From Akkermansiaceae bacterium (GTDB taxonomy: Bacteria > Verrucomicrobiota > Verrucomicrobiia > Verrucomicrobiales > Akkermansiaceae), in assembly GCA_024233115.1 (NCBI GenBank), contig JACKQB010000002.1, positions 802,022-866,021 on the forward strand: a DNA stretch of 64,000 nt, in the 5' to 3' direction. The notes below the pieces were generated by a model. That model had not been told where the DNA came from and did no database searches. It saw only the letters and a list, made by a program, of their open reading frames with translations. Positions 54,037 through 63,462 of this stretch are shown piece by piece (the first letter of the stretch is position 1; every line of letters starts with the position of its first letter). The position numbers were made by a program, and so were the translations under genes.

Positions 54037-55212
54037 CTATTTGGCACTCTGATGCCGTGCATGGAGGCTCAGGAACGCCTTTTTTTTGTCCTCCAGCAAT
54101 GCCTCTCTATCTTTTCGTCTTTCTAGCGCAGCTCCATCTATCGACGAGATCTCGCTTTCTATAGCATTTCTAGCTGCTAGATAGATGTCATTATCTTCGA
54201 CATATTTTCGCATCTTTCGGGTGACCGGAACGTATACAGGAACTGTTTTCTTGGCACCACTAACAGCTATATACTGAAAACGACGCCCTGTAAGCTCAAC
54301 AATATCGGAAACGATTTGATCATCAACATAGCCAGCCGAATCCATTTCGACCTTGCATACCCCAGCTTGGCCTATTGAGATAAGTATGCCGTCATCAAGG
54401 ACATTCAGCACTCGCCCTTGAATAATTCGGTCTATTTGGCCGTGGGCTGGCCTAATGGGCCTGACTAAGTTAGCAAGCTGCTTTTCTAGTGCCAGTTTTT
54501 TCAACTTATCTTTTTTTGCTAGAATAAGCTCTTCCTTTGCCATCTCATTTCTGAGCTTATCCTCTTCCTCTTGCCATTTTTCTTCGTCAGTTTTCCGGTA
54601 TTCCGCAACCTCTTTTTGATCAAAACCCAGTTTTTTTACCAATGCATCAGGCAGTTGCTCGAAGGGGATGGTAGCAGTCCCAGCCTTGTGTAGTATCATG
54701 ACGGCATCTGGCAATTTTTTTCTAATTCTAACATCATTATAGGTTTTTCCATCCTTCAACACGAGACTACTGATTGTGGAATCATCTTTATTGGCTGGAG
54801 CGTTGTTCACTTCTGCCGATTTTTCCATTTGCTGGATACGCAGCGACAGTTTGTTAATCATATTAGTTAAGTAACGACTGCTGTCGGGGAACCTCTTTGC
54901 AAAAGCCTTCAATTCATTGAGCTTATTCTTATGCGTTTGAACTGATATCCCATATTCTAAAGAGGGATAATAAACGGCACCACGGTATTTAGATGAATCG
55001 ATTGTAATCAACCGACCCGATGGGGGAATCCTAAAATTGTAGCCGCCGCCATTCTTACCTGCGCTTGTGAATTGAGCCACTTTGGCACGGGAGTCTGAAT
55101 CCCCCCTAAAATCGACGTATGCATAGAGGCCTTTAGCCTGCTGACTGTACGAGTTACAGGTGAAAAAAACCAGCAAGATGAGAATCAAATGTATTGGGAC
55201 TATTGTTTTCAT
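54037..55212 (-). CDS. Secreted protein with the shared N-terminal domain and a Lys/Glu-rich middle
   Basis: A 391-aa protein with a signal peptide (MKTIVPIHLILILLVFFTC). The first domain (about 25-135: AKGLYAYVDF, RGAVYYPS, SSRYLTNMI) is the same as in the SEL1 protein at 33190. A short beta-rich segment (TYNDVRIRKKLPDAVMILHKAGTATIPFEQLP) resembles SHD1-like or small SH3-type modules, and the rest is a charged coiled coil and a final globular part. It precedes the IS427-type insertion and begins the minus-strand half of the cargo. Confidence 0.75.
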   Translation of the reverse strand: MKTIVPIHLILILLVFFTCNSYSQQAKGLYAYVDFRGDSDSRAKVAQFTSAGKNGGGYNFRIPPSGRLITIDSSKYRGAVYYPSLEYGISVQTHKNKLNELKAFAKRFPDSSRYLTNMINKLSLRIQQMEKSAEVNNAPANKDDSTISSLVLKDGKTYNDVRIRKKLPDAVMILHKAGTATIPFEQLPDALVKKLGFDQKEVAEYRKTDEEKWQEEEDKLRNEMAKEELILAKKDKLKKLALEKQLANLVRPIRPAHGQIDRIIQGRVLNVLDDGILISIGQAGVCKVEMDSAGYVDDQIVSDIVELTGRRFQYIAVSGAKKTVPVYVPVTRKMRKYVEDNDIYLAARNAIESEISSIDGAALERRKDREALLEDKKKAFLSLHARHQSAK

Positions 55213-55334
55213 GACTGAGAATCTCTAGGAATTTTGTAGCAAAACAGTGAATATTTTTCTAAGAGCGTGTCTAAAAAGTCGTCATCTGCCCAGAATAGGC
55301 TGTACAATGTATTCTGTTAGAAATAGAATCATGG

Positions 55335-55772
55335 ATGGACCAACGAAACACCTATCCTAGCGACCTGACAGACAAGGAATGGGACGTGCTCAAGAAGCTT
55401 GTTCCCGGCAATTCAAAACTCGGGCGCCCCGCGAGATATGCCAGGCGTGAGATCGTCAACGCGATTTTCTACATTGTGCGCAGTGGTTGTGCATGGAGGA
55501 TGATGCCCCATGACCTGCCGCCGTGGAGGATCTGCTACTATTACTTCATGAAGTGGAAGCAGTGCGGCCTTTGGCAGGAAATCCACGACCACCTGCGTGG
55601 TCTTGTCCGGCTTAAGGCCGGAAAAAAAAAGCCCCGACTGCTGCGGCCATCGACAGCCAGAGTGTTAAGACAACTGACCACGCCGGAGTTCGTGGATATG
55701 ATGCAGGCAAAAGAGTCAAGGGAAGGAAACGGCACATACTCGTGGATACCCTTGGACTCATCCTCGGACTGA
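55335..55772 (+). CDS. IS427-like transposase, first frame
   Basis: The product starts MDQRNTYPSDLTDKEWDVLK and has the N-terminal DUF4096-like region (GRPARYARREIVNAIFYIVRSGCAWRMMPHDLPPW). At a run of nine A at 55622-55630 the biologically meaningful frame moves; after that the annotated frame gives KKKPRLLRPST while the other frame reads the standard PTAAAIDSQSVKTTDHAG. So ribosomes probably shift there to make the full transposase. Confidence 0.88.
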   Translation: MDQRNTYPSDLTDKEWDVLKKLVPGNSKLGRPARYARREIVNAIFYIVRSGCAWRMMPHDLPPWRICYYYFMKWKQCGLWQEIHDHLRGLVRLKAGKKKPRLLRPSTARVLRQLTTPEFVDMMQAKESREGNGTYSWIPLDSSSD

Positions 55773-56128
55773 AGGTTCATACCGCGGACATCCAGGATCG
55801 TGATGGAGCCCGCCTACTGCTTGAAAAAGCCCATGGCAGCTTCGGTTGGCTCAAGGTTATTTGGGCTGACTCCGCATACGCGGGCAAACTGGTGGATTGG
55901 GTGGCGATGCTGAAACGCCATAGGTGGATCAAACTCGATATCGTAAGACGATGCGACAAGGTGTCGGGGTTCAAGGTGCTTCCAAAGAGATGGATCGTGG
56001 AGCGAACCTTCGGCTGGCTATCCAAATCAAGGAGACTGTCCAAGGACTATGAAACATCCGTCGAGTCATCTGAGGCCTTCATTCTAATAGCAATGTCGAG
56101 GATCATGACTGCTAGATTAGCCCGTTAG
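55742..56128 (+). CDS. IS427-like transposase, second frame
   Basis: The catalytic half after the shift: LVDTLGLILGLKVHTADIQDRDGA, the second Asp in VIWADSAYAGKLVDW, and the Glu in RWIVERTFGWL with Tyr in DYETS. Its true start is in the upstream frame before the A run; the ATG at 55742 is only the first in this frame. Confidence 0.88.
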   Translation: MDTLGLILGLKVHTADIQDRDGARLLLEKAHGSFGWLKVIWADSAYAGKLVDWVAMLKRHRWIKLDIVRRCDKVSGFKVLPKRWIVERTFGWLSKSRRLSKDYETSVESSEAFILIAMSRIMTARLAR

Positions 56129-56245
56129 GACTTTTTAGACACGCTCTAATACATCACCTGCTTCAGTGGAAGCATAATCTAGACAATTTTCCGTCGAATT
56201 TCACGATTAGGCATTTCGGGGGGCGGCAGGCTGGTAATTATGAGT

Positions 56246-56437
56246 CTATGAGTCATTGCCATCTTCCTCCTTGGCTAGCCGGATCCGGACTTTTTCCGCA
56301 ATGCGCTGGACGTCGCGGCTGCCCGCAGAGGCTTCGTCCATGTGATAGGCCGCCGACAGCTCATTGATCAGGCTGGCTTCTTCTTCCTGCGTGTATGGCT
56401 CGCTGCTTAGGCGGGTTAATAAAGTAATGGTGTCCAT
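56246..56437 (-). CDS. Small acidic protein next to the sigma factor (63 aa)
   Basis: From the ATG at 56437 it reads MDTITLLTRLSSEPYTQEEE and ends in KEEDGNDS. It lies just downstream of the sigma factor gene on the same strand (60 bp apart). It may be an anti-sigma-like partner or another helper; no family recognised. A longer form from 56497 would abut the sigma factor stop. Confidence 0.5.
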   Translation of the reverse strand: MDTITLLTRLSSEPYTQEEEASLINELSAAYHMDEASAGSRDVQRIAEKVRIRLAKEEDGNDS

Positions 56438-56497
56438 GGCTTTAATGTCGTTCTGAGGTGAATGAGGTGGGCGGCTCTCGCTACATGCCCATAACAA

Positions 56498-57139
56498 TTA
56501 TTCATAAAATTCCTCCTGATATTCCGGCTGTTGGGCTAAATCGCGGAGTGCCGTCATCGCCTTGTAGATATTGCGGTCGATCATCGCCCGTTGTATTCCG
56601 AGATCCTCCGCCACATACTGGGGTGATTGGTGTTTAAGCTTTACCCGTTCGAAAATTTCAAACTGACGAAGCGGGATGCGGTTACGCAGGTCCTCAACCA
56701 AGGTAGCGAGCAGGGATTGCTTGAACGCCGCCATCTCTGTCTGCGATTCTGCCGGAAGCTCCATGTCCGGGGTCTCGACGCTGCTTGTTATTGGCTGGTG
56801 ATTGATCGGGCGCTCTTTACGCAGCAAATCCACCACACGCGCGTTCGTCAACATCCGGAGGTAGGCACGGAGCCTGCCCTTCGATCTGTCATAGCGGTGT
56901 TGTCCACGGGCGAAAAAATCAGCAACGGTGTTTGCCACGGCATCCTCTATCAACCCCGAACTCGGCTCGTGCCCGCCGGTATGGTGCCGGTAACAGGCCC
57001 GGGCGATCATCTCAATAGGCGCATGGTATAGCTCTAGAAACCTCTTCCAGGACACCTGCCAATGTGAGTCACCACCCTCTTTTAATTTGGAGAGCAGATT
57101 AACGGATGTCGGTGGAAATTGCGCAGGCATTGTTACCAT
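56498..57139 (-). CDS. ECF-type RNA polymerase sigma factor
   Basis: A 213-aa protein with region 2 (RFLELYHAPIEMIARACYRHHTGGH, then AVANTVADFFARGQHRYDRSKGRLRAYLRMLTNARVVDLLRKE) and region 4 (LRQFEIFERVKLKHQSPQYVAEDLGIQRAMIDRNIYKAMTAL). The type, with an insertion in region 2, is that of ECF factors linked to Ser/Thr kinases in Planctomycetes and Verrucomicrobia. A kinase lies 3 kb upstream on the same strand; phosphorylation may control it. There is no anti-sigma factor with a membrane helix nearby. Confidence 0.87.
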   Translation of the reverse strand: MVTMPAQFPPTSVNLLSKLKEGGDSHWQVSWKRFLELYHAPIEMIARACYRHHTGGHEPSSGLIEDAVANTVADFFARGQHRYDRSKGRLRAYLRMLTNARVVDLLRKERPINHQPITSSVETPDMELPAESQTEMAAFKQSLLATLVEDLRNRIPLRQFEIFERVKLKHQSPQYVAEDLGIQRAMIDRNIYKAMTALRDLAQQPEYQEEFYE

Positions 57140-57318
57140 GTCTTGATACGGCTATTTATAGGTTCCGGGAAGGCTTTTTTATCAAATGCCCGCAGGCGCA
57201 TCACAGAATGAAAGACGTCAACCGGGACACCCCCTTATTCGGGAGGATTCACAATATCTCCCCCAGAGTTTAAAAAATACCTATTCACCCAGCCAATCGC
57301 CTGCCGTCCATTGAACGC

Positions 57319-59352
57319 TCATCTACATTTGCCCGCGTCATCAATAACCGGTTTCGGTTTTCCGGCTCTACGAAATTGCGTGAGCCTGGCGGTGACTGCT
57401 TCTGCGGGTAACGGCCCTACTTTCCCTCCGATGTGTTGATGCAAAAATATCTCGATGGCCCGGTAAACCGCCATTTCTGATTCGGGCCGGGAAAAACCGT
57501 GCGCCTCGTCATCTGCTTGTAGATACTCCACTTGCTTGCCGTACTCACGCATTGCGCTGACCATTCGGTTTGCATGACTGACGGGGATCAGCTTGTCCTT
57601 TACTCCATGATAGATAAGCAAGGGAGCCATGATCGAAGCGGCATGGTTCACAGGTGAAAGATGCTCAAGAGACTCAAAAGCCTTTGCCCCGCCGAGACGA
57701 CGTACCGTGTCTCCTGTATATGCCTGCCACTCGATCGGTGCGTAACTGGCATAGGATTGTAAATCGGATATACCAAACAAACTAATGCCTGCTGCATAAC
57801 GCATCGGCGTGAATGCCAAGCCTGCGAGTGCAGCATAACCACCATACGACCCTCCTAAAATGGCAACGCGGCGCCGGTCAACGATGCCCTTACGCAGCAG
57901 GTTATCCACGCCATCAGTGATGTCATTTTGCATCACCCCTCTCCCCCACTGGCCGTCACCAGCATTCATGAATTTTTTTCCGTAACCTCGCGATCCCCGG
58001 AAGTTGGGCTGGAGCACAGCATAACCCCTACTTGCCAGAAACTGCACCCGGCCATCATAGCCTGGAGAAGTTCGCATCCTTGGCCCCCCGTGTGGAAATA
58101 CGACCAAGGGCCAAGGCTTTTCTGCATGCAGGGGAAGCGTCAAGTAAGCCGGGATACGGCAACCGTCCCGTGCTTTGTAATCGTATCTCCTGGTTTTACA
58201 TAAAGCGGACCGATCAATCATAGGCTGTTCTACCCAGAGCTTGCGGATACTCCGGGATTTAAGATCATAAAGATACACTGTGCCAGGGTCCCTGTCCGTG
58301 ATGGTTTTTATTAAAAACCGTCTTTTGTCAGAGTCAAAACCCAGGCAAATCATCCGATCAAAACCCGGCATGGCAGAAACCGAGTGAAGCAATTGATTAA
58401 ATGTCTTGGACTCTGATTTCCACCGCAACTTTACATCCACATAATTGGTGGCGAGAACGAGCCCTTGCCCACTGTCAAAGATGACTTCGCCAATATCTAA
58501 TTTTCCAAGTGGGTCAGCAGCCACCTTTGTCCGCTGACCGCTGTCCAGATCAATGAATTCCAGGCGCGTGATGTCTGTATCCTTGTTGGTCAGCACCAAT
58601 ACCCGGGAGCCATCAGGCGTAGCTGACAACAAACGCAGGTCATCCTCTGGCTCTCCCTTAAAAACAACTCTAGCCCCGCCGTCATCCAACCTCAGTAACT
58701 CCTTGGCACCAGCTTGAGTCCATCGCAGACCCGCCACTGCCTCCCCCTTGGAATCCCATGCCCAAGCCATGATTTCATGGCTGTTTTTGCACAGCAATAC
58801 AGGCTTGGCTCCTTCCCTTAAATCCAACCGGTAGAGGTCGGGGAATGCTGTCGGGGTGTCTGCGAGACCTATCAAGATCCAGGGTTTCCCCGCACTGGCT
58901 ACACCTTGCAAGGAAACCGACTTACCCTTTTCCGTTAAGATCTCCCGCGTTGCCCTCTTACCAAGGTCAGAGAGAAATAGCCGCACCCTGCCTTCCGGCC
59001 CACTGGACTGCCAAAAAATAAATTGGCTCCCTATCCAAAAATAACAGACGACACCATGATCTTCAAACGAGATCCGCCTGGGATCACCTGATGCCGAATC
59101 TATACCGACAAGCCACAATATGTTGCGCCCATTTTCTCCCTCACTAAGATAAGCCACCTGTGCGCCGTCCGGACTCAGGCTCTCGGCAAAATGAGTCGAT
59201 TTTGAAAAGAAACTTTCTAATGCGGGCAGCTTCCCGGGTTCAGCCGAACCCGCTATGGGAGAGAAACAAGAAAATCCCCCGACGCTAACAATCAGGACGG
59301 CGAGTCGGGGAAGGTGACATTTCCTCCAGAACCCGAAACCGACTAATTCCAT
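57319..59352 (-). CDS. S9 family prolyl oligopeptidase-like peptidase
   Basis: From the ATG at 59352 the protein has 677 aa with a signal peptide (RLAVLIVSVGGFSCFSPIAGSAEP). The N-terminal about 380 residues form a beta-propeller-like part. The C-terminal alpha/beta hydrolase has PLVVFPHGGPRMR, the nucleophile in GGSYGGYAAL, an Asp in YHGVKDKLIPVSH and the His in DDEAHGF. Peptidases of this family cut short peptides near Pro or Ala in the periplasm. Its place next to an ECF sigma factor and a kinase may be regulatory. Confidence 0.92.
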   Translation of the reverse strand: MELVGFGFWRKCHLPRLAVLIVSVGGFSCFSPIAGSAEPGKLPALESFFSKSTHFAESLSPDGAQVAYLSEGENGRNILWLVGIDSASGDPRRISFEDHGVVCYFWIGSQFIFWQSSGPEGRVRLFLSDLGKRATREILTEKGKSVSLQGVASAGKPWILIGLADTPTAFPDLYRLDLREGAKPVLLCKNSHEIMAWAWDSKGEAVAGLRWTQAGAKELLRLDDGGARVVFKGEPEDDLRLLSATPDGSRVLVLTNKDTDITRLEFIDLDSGQRTKVAADPLGKLDIGEVIFDSGQGLVLATNYVDVKLRWKSESKTFNQLLHSVSAMPGFDRMICLGFDSDKRRFLIKTITDRDPGTVYLYDLKSRSIRKLWVEQPMIDRSALCKTRRYDYKARDGCRIPAYLTLPLHAEKPWPLVVFPHGGPRMRTSPGYDGRVQFLASRGYAVLQPNFRGSRGYGKKFMNAGDGQWGRGVMQNDITDGVDNLLRKGIVDRRRVAILGGSYGGYAALAGLAFTPMRYAAGISLFGISDLQSYASYAPIEWQAYTGDTVRRLGGAKAFESLEHLSPVNHAASIMAPLLIYHGVKDKLIPVSHANRMVSAMREYGKQVEYLQADDEAHGFSRPESEMAVYRAIEIFLHQHIGGKVGPLPAEAVTARLTQFRRAGKPKPVIDDAGKCR

Positions 59353-59487
59353 TGTTAGTAAAAACACTTCCCTGTGCAAGCTGATCGCCTGATAGACAAA
59401 ACCAATCAAGAACGTCCATGGTTACGGGGGCAAAGTTTGGGTTGGCCTCCCACCGTAGTAAGAGGCCAACCTCTTTAACACACAATC

Positions 59488-59694
59488 CTAATACGAACTG
59501 TCAGCACCAGAGCCATTGCACCAGGCACACTTTTGATTGCTGCCCGGACGCCATCCTGATCCGCTGCAATGGGAACACTTATGGCCTAATTCACATTTCG
59601 AACAACCTTCCACGTCTCGCATGGAATGTGCAGCATAAGTGATTCCTACAGACGCAATGATAGCTGTGACGGCTACGAGTAGATACTTTTTCAT
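59488..59694 (-). CDS. Small exported Cys-rich protein with DnaJ-type zinc motifs
   Basis: The 68-aa protein has a signal peptide (MKKYLLVAVTAIIASVGITY then AAH) and then CSKCELGHKCSHCSGSGW and KCAWCNGSG, CxxC pairs with the CxxCxGxG pattern of DnaJ zinc fingers. It could bind zinc in the periplasm. It stands between the S9 peptidase and the TPR kinase, all on the minus strand. No functional assignment is possible. Confidence 0.72.
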   Translation of the reverse strand: MKKYLLVAVTAIIASVGITYAAHSMRDVEGCSKCELGHKCSHCSGSGWRPGSNQKCAWCNGSGADSSY

Positions 59695-59869
59695 AATGGT
59701 TTAGTTGGTAATTTGGTTTTCAATTGGGTTTAGCCCCGTTTTCCGGGAGCAGATCCGGCTACCCCGGCTTCCCATCAATCACCCGGGGGGCTCATGAAAG
59801 AATCAAGGATGCAACCTTCTCCATCCCCTTGTTCGGATGGACTCTCATTATCTCCCCGATAAAATGAAA

Positions 59870-62092
59870 CTATTTTTCCAGATCGGATTGATACCCCGGG
59901 TAAATCCTTTCCATGGCCTTCCCCGCCTCCTTGATTCCGAGGGCGTGTTTTTTGTCCGGCAATTGTGCAGCAAGCGCCAGGGCCTCTGCGTAATCAGCGT
60001 GAGCCTTGCCGAAATCCCCCATGACGACATTGATTCTGGCGCGTTGTTTGAGTAGACGAATCGACTGTTCCCCGCTCCGCTGGCCGGACGACTGGATCGC
60101 TTGAATCATCCTGGTCAGCAACTCCCGGGCTTCCTGTTTGCGGTCCAGGGCATTGAGCAGGCTGATGCGTGCTTCTATGAGCCTCGGGTTGTCGTCACGA
60201 TGACAGAGCCTGATGAGTTCCGCTCCGGTCTCCTTGTCTCTGCCCAGACGTTTGAGAAGCAGGGCCCGGAAAAGCGACAGCACAGGAGTCTTAGCCAGGG
60301 CTGGGATGGAATGGGTTGTCCGTTCGAGCAGGCCTAATGTAGTGGCGTAATCCCCTTTTTGATAACTGTCCCGCATCATTCCTGAGATCATCCTCCTGCT
60401 TTTCATTGCGCTCTGGCTGTAAGGGACCCCCGGGTTCACAATGTCGTCCACGATGGAGTCAAAGACTTCGAGAACCCAGGCATCATCATGTTTGATTCCC
60501 GCCAGGCCTTTTAACGCCCCGTCAACCCGCCCCCCTGTCTTCGGCTTTGTATTCTCCAAGTATTGCTTGTAGGCCGGGTAGTCCGCTTCGTATGCAGCCC
60601 ACATTGAGTCCACCAGCTTTCGCTGCTCCAGCTCCTTGGGGTTGGCTTTGTATGCCAACTGCCTGTCCGCATGCACCCCCTTGATATTACCTCTCTGTGC
60701 CCTGACATCAGCCCGCAGATAGAGGACAAATGTATTCAGCCCATACTTATCAAGGATTCTCGTCAAGTCGTGTTCCGCGGCATTCAAATCACCCAATTCT
60801 TCCCATATTTTTTTCCGGGCAGTCATGGGAGCGATTTGGGGGGACAGGTGAACTTCCTTTTTCAGCTCATCCTTGGCTTCATCAATGCGCCCCAGCGACT
60901 GCAGTGCCATGGCACGCGCTATCGAATACGATGGTTGATCCCGGGATTGGGGATAGGTAGCCCAAAGGGTTTCTATACAGGCAAGGGCATTCTCATATTT
61001 GCCGTCTTCCATGTATGCTTGAACCATCGCAGCCATGGCCCGGTAATCGGCCTTCTCTTCATCGGTCAGTTCTGGAGGGTTACCGGTAGCCCCACCCCCC
61101 GGCGAAAGGGTGCGGGGTGCCTGCGCCTCCCCACTGTCCTGGGCGCGGGACTCCCCCACAGGACGGCTCATCCACGCAATGACCAGCATGACCATTAGAG
61201 CCATACCCAGCACAGCCATTGTCATGTGTGCCTTTGACGGCTTGGCCTTCTCCGGCGCCACGCCTTCAAGGTCTTTTGCCATGGCATTGAAATCAACGTA
61301 TCTCTCCGCTACAGCTTCTTCAGTGGCGCGGCGTATGACACCGTGTAGCCGCTTCCATTCGGAACGCTCGCTTTCAGAAAAACGATCCTGACCTTGCGGC
61401 GGCCAGAGAAATGCAGTCCTCCCCATTTTGTCCGGTGAATTTCCTGTTAGCAATGTGTACAGGGTCGCCGCGGCACCATACATGTCCGGGTGCCCGCCAA
61501 TATACCACGACGGTGTTCCATAACCCGGAGTGCCCCGCCTTGTAATGATCGCCGCATCCTCTCCCAGCAAACTGACATCCCCCAGGCAGGGCTGGCCGTT
61601 AAAGTAGAGTATGTTGTCCGGCTTGACATCACGATGGACGAGGCCCGCATCAGAAACCGTCTGTAACGCCTGGAGAATTTTCCCCACGGTATCCACAATT
61701 TCCCGACTAGAAAACCACCCGGGCCGGTTCCTCTGCGCCTCAATTTTCGCAGCCAAACTCATGGGCACCCAATCCGGATCCCCGGGGTCTTCGGAGCCAA
61801 GTCCATCGGCCAGGGGCATGATGTAATAAAGCCCGTTTTTGTCATGATTCACATGCTCGATAGCAACCAGGTGAGGTGAGCGAAGCCGAGCCGCCGCATT
61901 ACGATAATGCAGCAGCGATTGATACTCCTTCTCCAAATGCCCGGGGTTGGATGTGGAAATCATCTTCAAGGCCCGGTAGTCGCCCATCACTTCGGAACGA
62001 CATAACCAAACCTCACCGAAACCTCCTCTTCCGATGAAACGAATGAGACGATACCCGTCCAGAACAGTATGCTCATTGAAAGTTGGTTTCAT
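59870..62092 (-). CDS. Membrane Ser/Thr kinase with extracytoplasmic TPR-like repeats
   Basis: 740 aa. The kinase (about 1-270) has GRGGFGEVW, the Lys in ALKMI and HRDVKPDN, but the DFG triplet reads DVS (LGDVSLLGED). The metal-binding Asp is kept while the Phe and Gly are not, so activity is possible but altered. A membrane helix (MTMAVLGMALMVMLVIAWM) lies near 300. Then come about 430 residues of TPR-like helical repeats. It lies 80 bp beyond the end of the PcfJ-like gene on the same strand, and could regulate the ECF sigma factor downstream. Confidence 0.88.
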   Translation of the reverse strand: MKPTFNEHTVLDGYRLIRFIGRGGFGEVWLCRSEVMGDYRALKMISTSNPGHLEKEYQSLLHYRNAAARLRSPHLVAIEHVNHDKNGLYYIMPLADGLGSEDPGDPDWVPMSLAAKIEAQRNRPGWFSSREIVDTVGKILQALQTVSDAGLVHRDVKPDNILYFNGQPCLGDVSLLGEDAAIITRRGTPGYGTPSWYIGGHPDMYGAAATLYTLLTGNSPDKMGRTAFLWPPQGQDRFSESERSEWKRLHGVIRRATEEAVAERYVDFNAMAKDLEGVAPEKAKPSKAHMTMAVLGMALMVMLVIAWMSRPVGESRAQDSGEAQAPRTLSPGGGATGNPPELTDEEKADYRAMAAMVQAYMEDGKYENALACIETLWATYPQSRDQPSYSIARAMALQSLGRIDEAKDELKKEVHLSPQIAPMTARKKIWEELGDLNAAEHDLTRILDKYGLNTFVLYLRADVRAQRGNIKGVHADRQLAYKANPKELEQRKLVDSMWAAYEADYPAYKQYLENTKPKTGGRVDGALKGLAGIKHDDAWVLEVFDSIVDDIVNPGVPYSQSAMKSRRMISGMMRDSYQKGDYATTLGLLERTTHSIPALAKTPVLSLFRALLLKRLGRDKETGAELIRLCHRDDNPRLIEARISLLNALDRKQEARELLTRMIQAIQSSGQRSGEQSIRLLKQRARINVVMGDFGKAHADYAEALALAAQLPDKKHALGIKEAGKAMERIYPGYQSDLEK

Positions 62093-62172
62093 GGAATTTA
62101 TCTAACTATGCAAAATACGGTGGCCAAGACAACTTCAAACACCACCCGCTGTTCCACAAGCTCCCCGCCCCG

Positions 62173-63462
62173 CTAGACTCCGATCCTGCACGGTGCCAGC
62201 CACTCCTCGACAAATGCGCGGGTGGCTGCGGGGGCTTTGCGGTTGCAGGAGGCCTCGAGTTCGGAGATGCCCCAGTTGCCGTCGTGCATCCGGCGGATGC
62301 ACAGCGTCGCCCGGCTCGGGTACAGCACCCGGTAGATGTAGCATTTTCCCGCCGCCACCTCCGACGTGTAGCTGGCCACGCAGTTCTTCTGCTCCCGCCC
62401 CTCCGCCAGCAGATCGCTTTGGGAGCGCAACGGGGCGATCCTCCCCCGGATGCCGGGCAGCGGCGGCAGGGGCAGCGGGCCGTGGACCTTGCGCAGGGTT
62501 TCGAGTTTCCGGAACTCCTCCGAGACATGCGCGTGCAGTTCCCGGAGCCGCGCGACGGATCTCAGCGGGGGCAGCCGGTGGCCGTCCCTGAGTTCGTCCT
62601 CCATCGCCGCAATGTCACGGAGCATGGCGGCGGCGCACCCACGGTATTTCTCCCGCTTGTCCGCCGCCACCTCCTCCAGCAACGCGGGGGTCACAGCGGG
62701 CCGGATGTGCCGGGTGAGGATCAGCTCCATCACCCCGACGTTGATGGTGGGCACGTGCGCCAGCAGTTTCGAGGATTCTCCGTCGGGTTTGCGCAGAACG
62801 GCGAGAAGGAGTCTCCACAGGCGGCGGTCCACCGACTCCGGCGGGATCTTGCGGAAGAGCTTCACCAGGGCTGCGGTGCCGGGTAGCCTGAGCAGCTTGA
62901 GGAGGTCCCGCTGGGGCATCTTGCCGAGTCCGGATTTGTGTCCCGGGTGCTCCGGGAGCCAGTCCGCCACCGCATAGGCAAGCACCGGGTTGGACACGGC
63001 GACATCGAGAAAGCTCCGGTCGTGCGCCAGCAGGACAAGCAGGCTCCACTGGTGGCTGCGGAAGCGCTCCAGCACCCTGGCCACTTCCCCCGGCATCGAG
63101 AAACGGAACGCGTCGAAGGCCCGCTTCCGCTGACGGGCAAGGGTGAGGGGTGCCGGTGTCGCGGGTTTGTCCGCAGCCGCTTCCCCGCTGTCGTCCGCCC
63201 CCCACAGGTCGAGGCTGAGCTGGGCGTCGTCCGGGGCGGGCCTCTCCTTCGCCCCCTTTCCCGCCGCCGCCTTCCGCGCCCGGCGGTAGGGCGCCACCAG
63301 CCGGAACTCCGGGACAAAGGGCTTCCACGCGCCCTCCCCCTTGGCGATGGCCATGGGCTCCTCCCATCCGCGTATGAGCATGACCTCGTCCTCCTTGAAT
63401 ATCATCAGCTTGCCGTCCTTGAAACGGTAGCCTGGAGTCCGGGGTGTGCAGGGCGTCGGCAT
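62173..63462 (-). CDS. PcfJ-like protein
   Basis: A 429-aa protein whose C-terminal region has the PcfJ-like pattern: SQSDLLAEGREQKNCVASYTSEV, then CYIYRVLYPSRATLCI and NWGISELEASCNRKAP. PcfJ was first seen on conjugative plasmids and is widespread on mobile elements; its function is unclear. GC-rich codons group it with the backbone (30-33 kb) rather than the cargo. A decayed copy of its 3' end lies at 53917. Confidence 0.82.
   Translation of the reverse strand: MPTPCTPRTPGYRFKDGKLMIFKEDEVMLIRGWEEPMAIAKGEGAWKPFVPEFRLVAPYRRARKAAAGKGAKERPAPDDAQLSLDLWGADDSGEAAADKPATPAPLTLARQRKRAFDAFRFSMPGEVARVLERFRSHQWSLLVLLAHDRSFLDVAVSNPVLAYAVADWLPEHPGHKSGLGKMPQRDLLKLLRLPGTAALVKLFRKIPPESVDRRLWRLLLAVLRKPDGESSKLLAHVPTINVGVMELILTRHIRPAVTPALLEEVAADKREKYRGCAAAMLRDIAAMEDELRDGHRLPPLRSVARLRELHAHVSEEFRKLETLRKVHGPLPLPPLPGIRGRIAPLRSQSDLLAEGREQKNCVASYTSEVAAGKCYIYRVLYPSRATLCIRRMHDGNWGISELEASCNRKAPAATRAFVEEWLAPCRIGV

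Larger units (their letters stand above)
55263..56146 (+). mobile_element. IS5-family (IS427-like) insertion sequence, 884 bp
   Basis: Inverted repeats GAGCGTGTCTAAAAAGTC at 55263-55280 and its complement at 56129-56146 bound the element, with TAA on both sides (55260-55262 and 56147-56149) as a possible 3-bp target duplication. Two overlapping frames encode one transposase by a frameshift. Confidence 0.9.

Noticed and set aside
62083..62886. A 267-codon plus-strand frame
   Set aside because: Opposite the PcfJ-like gene, with Gly/Arg/His-rich shadow composition and no family similarity.
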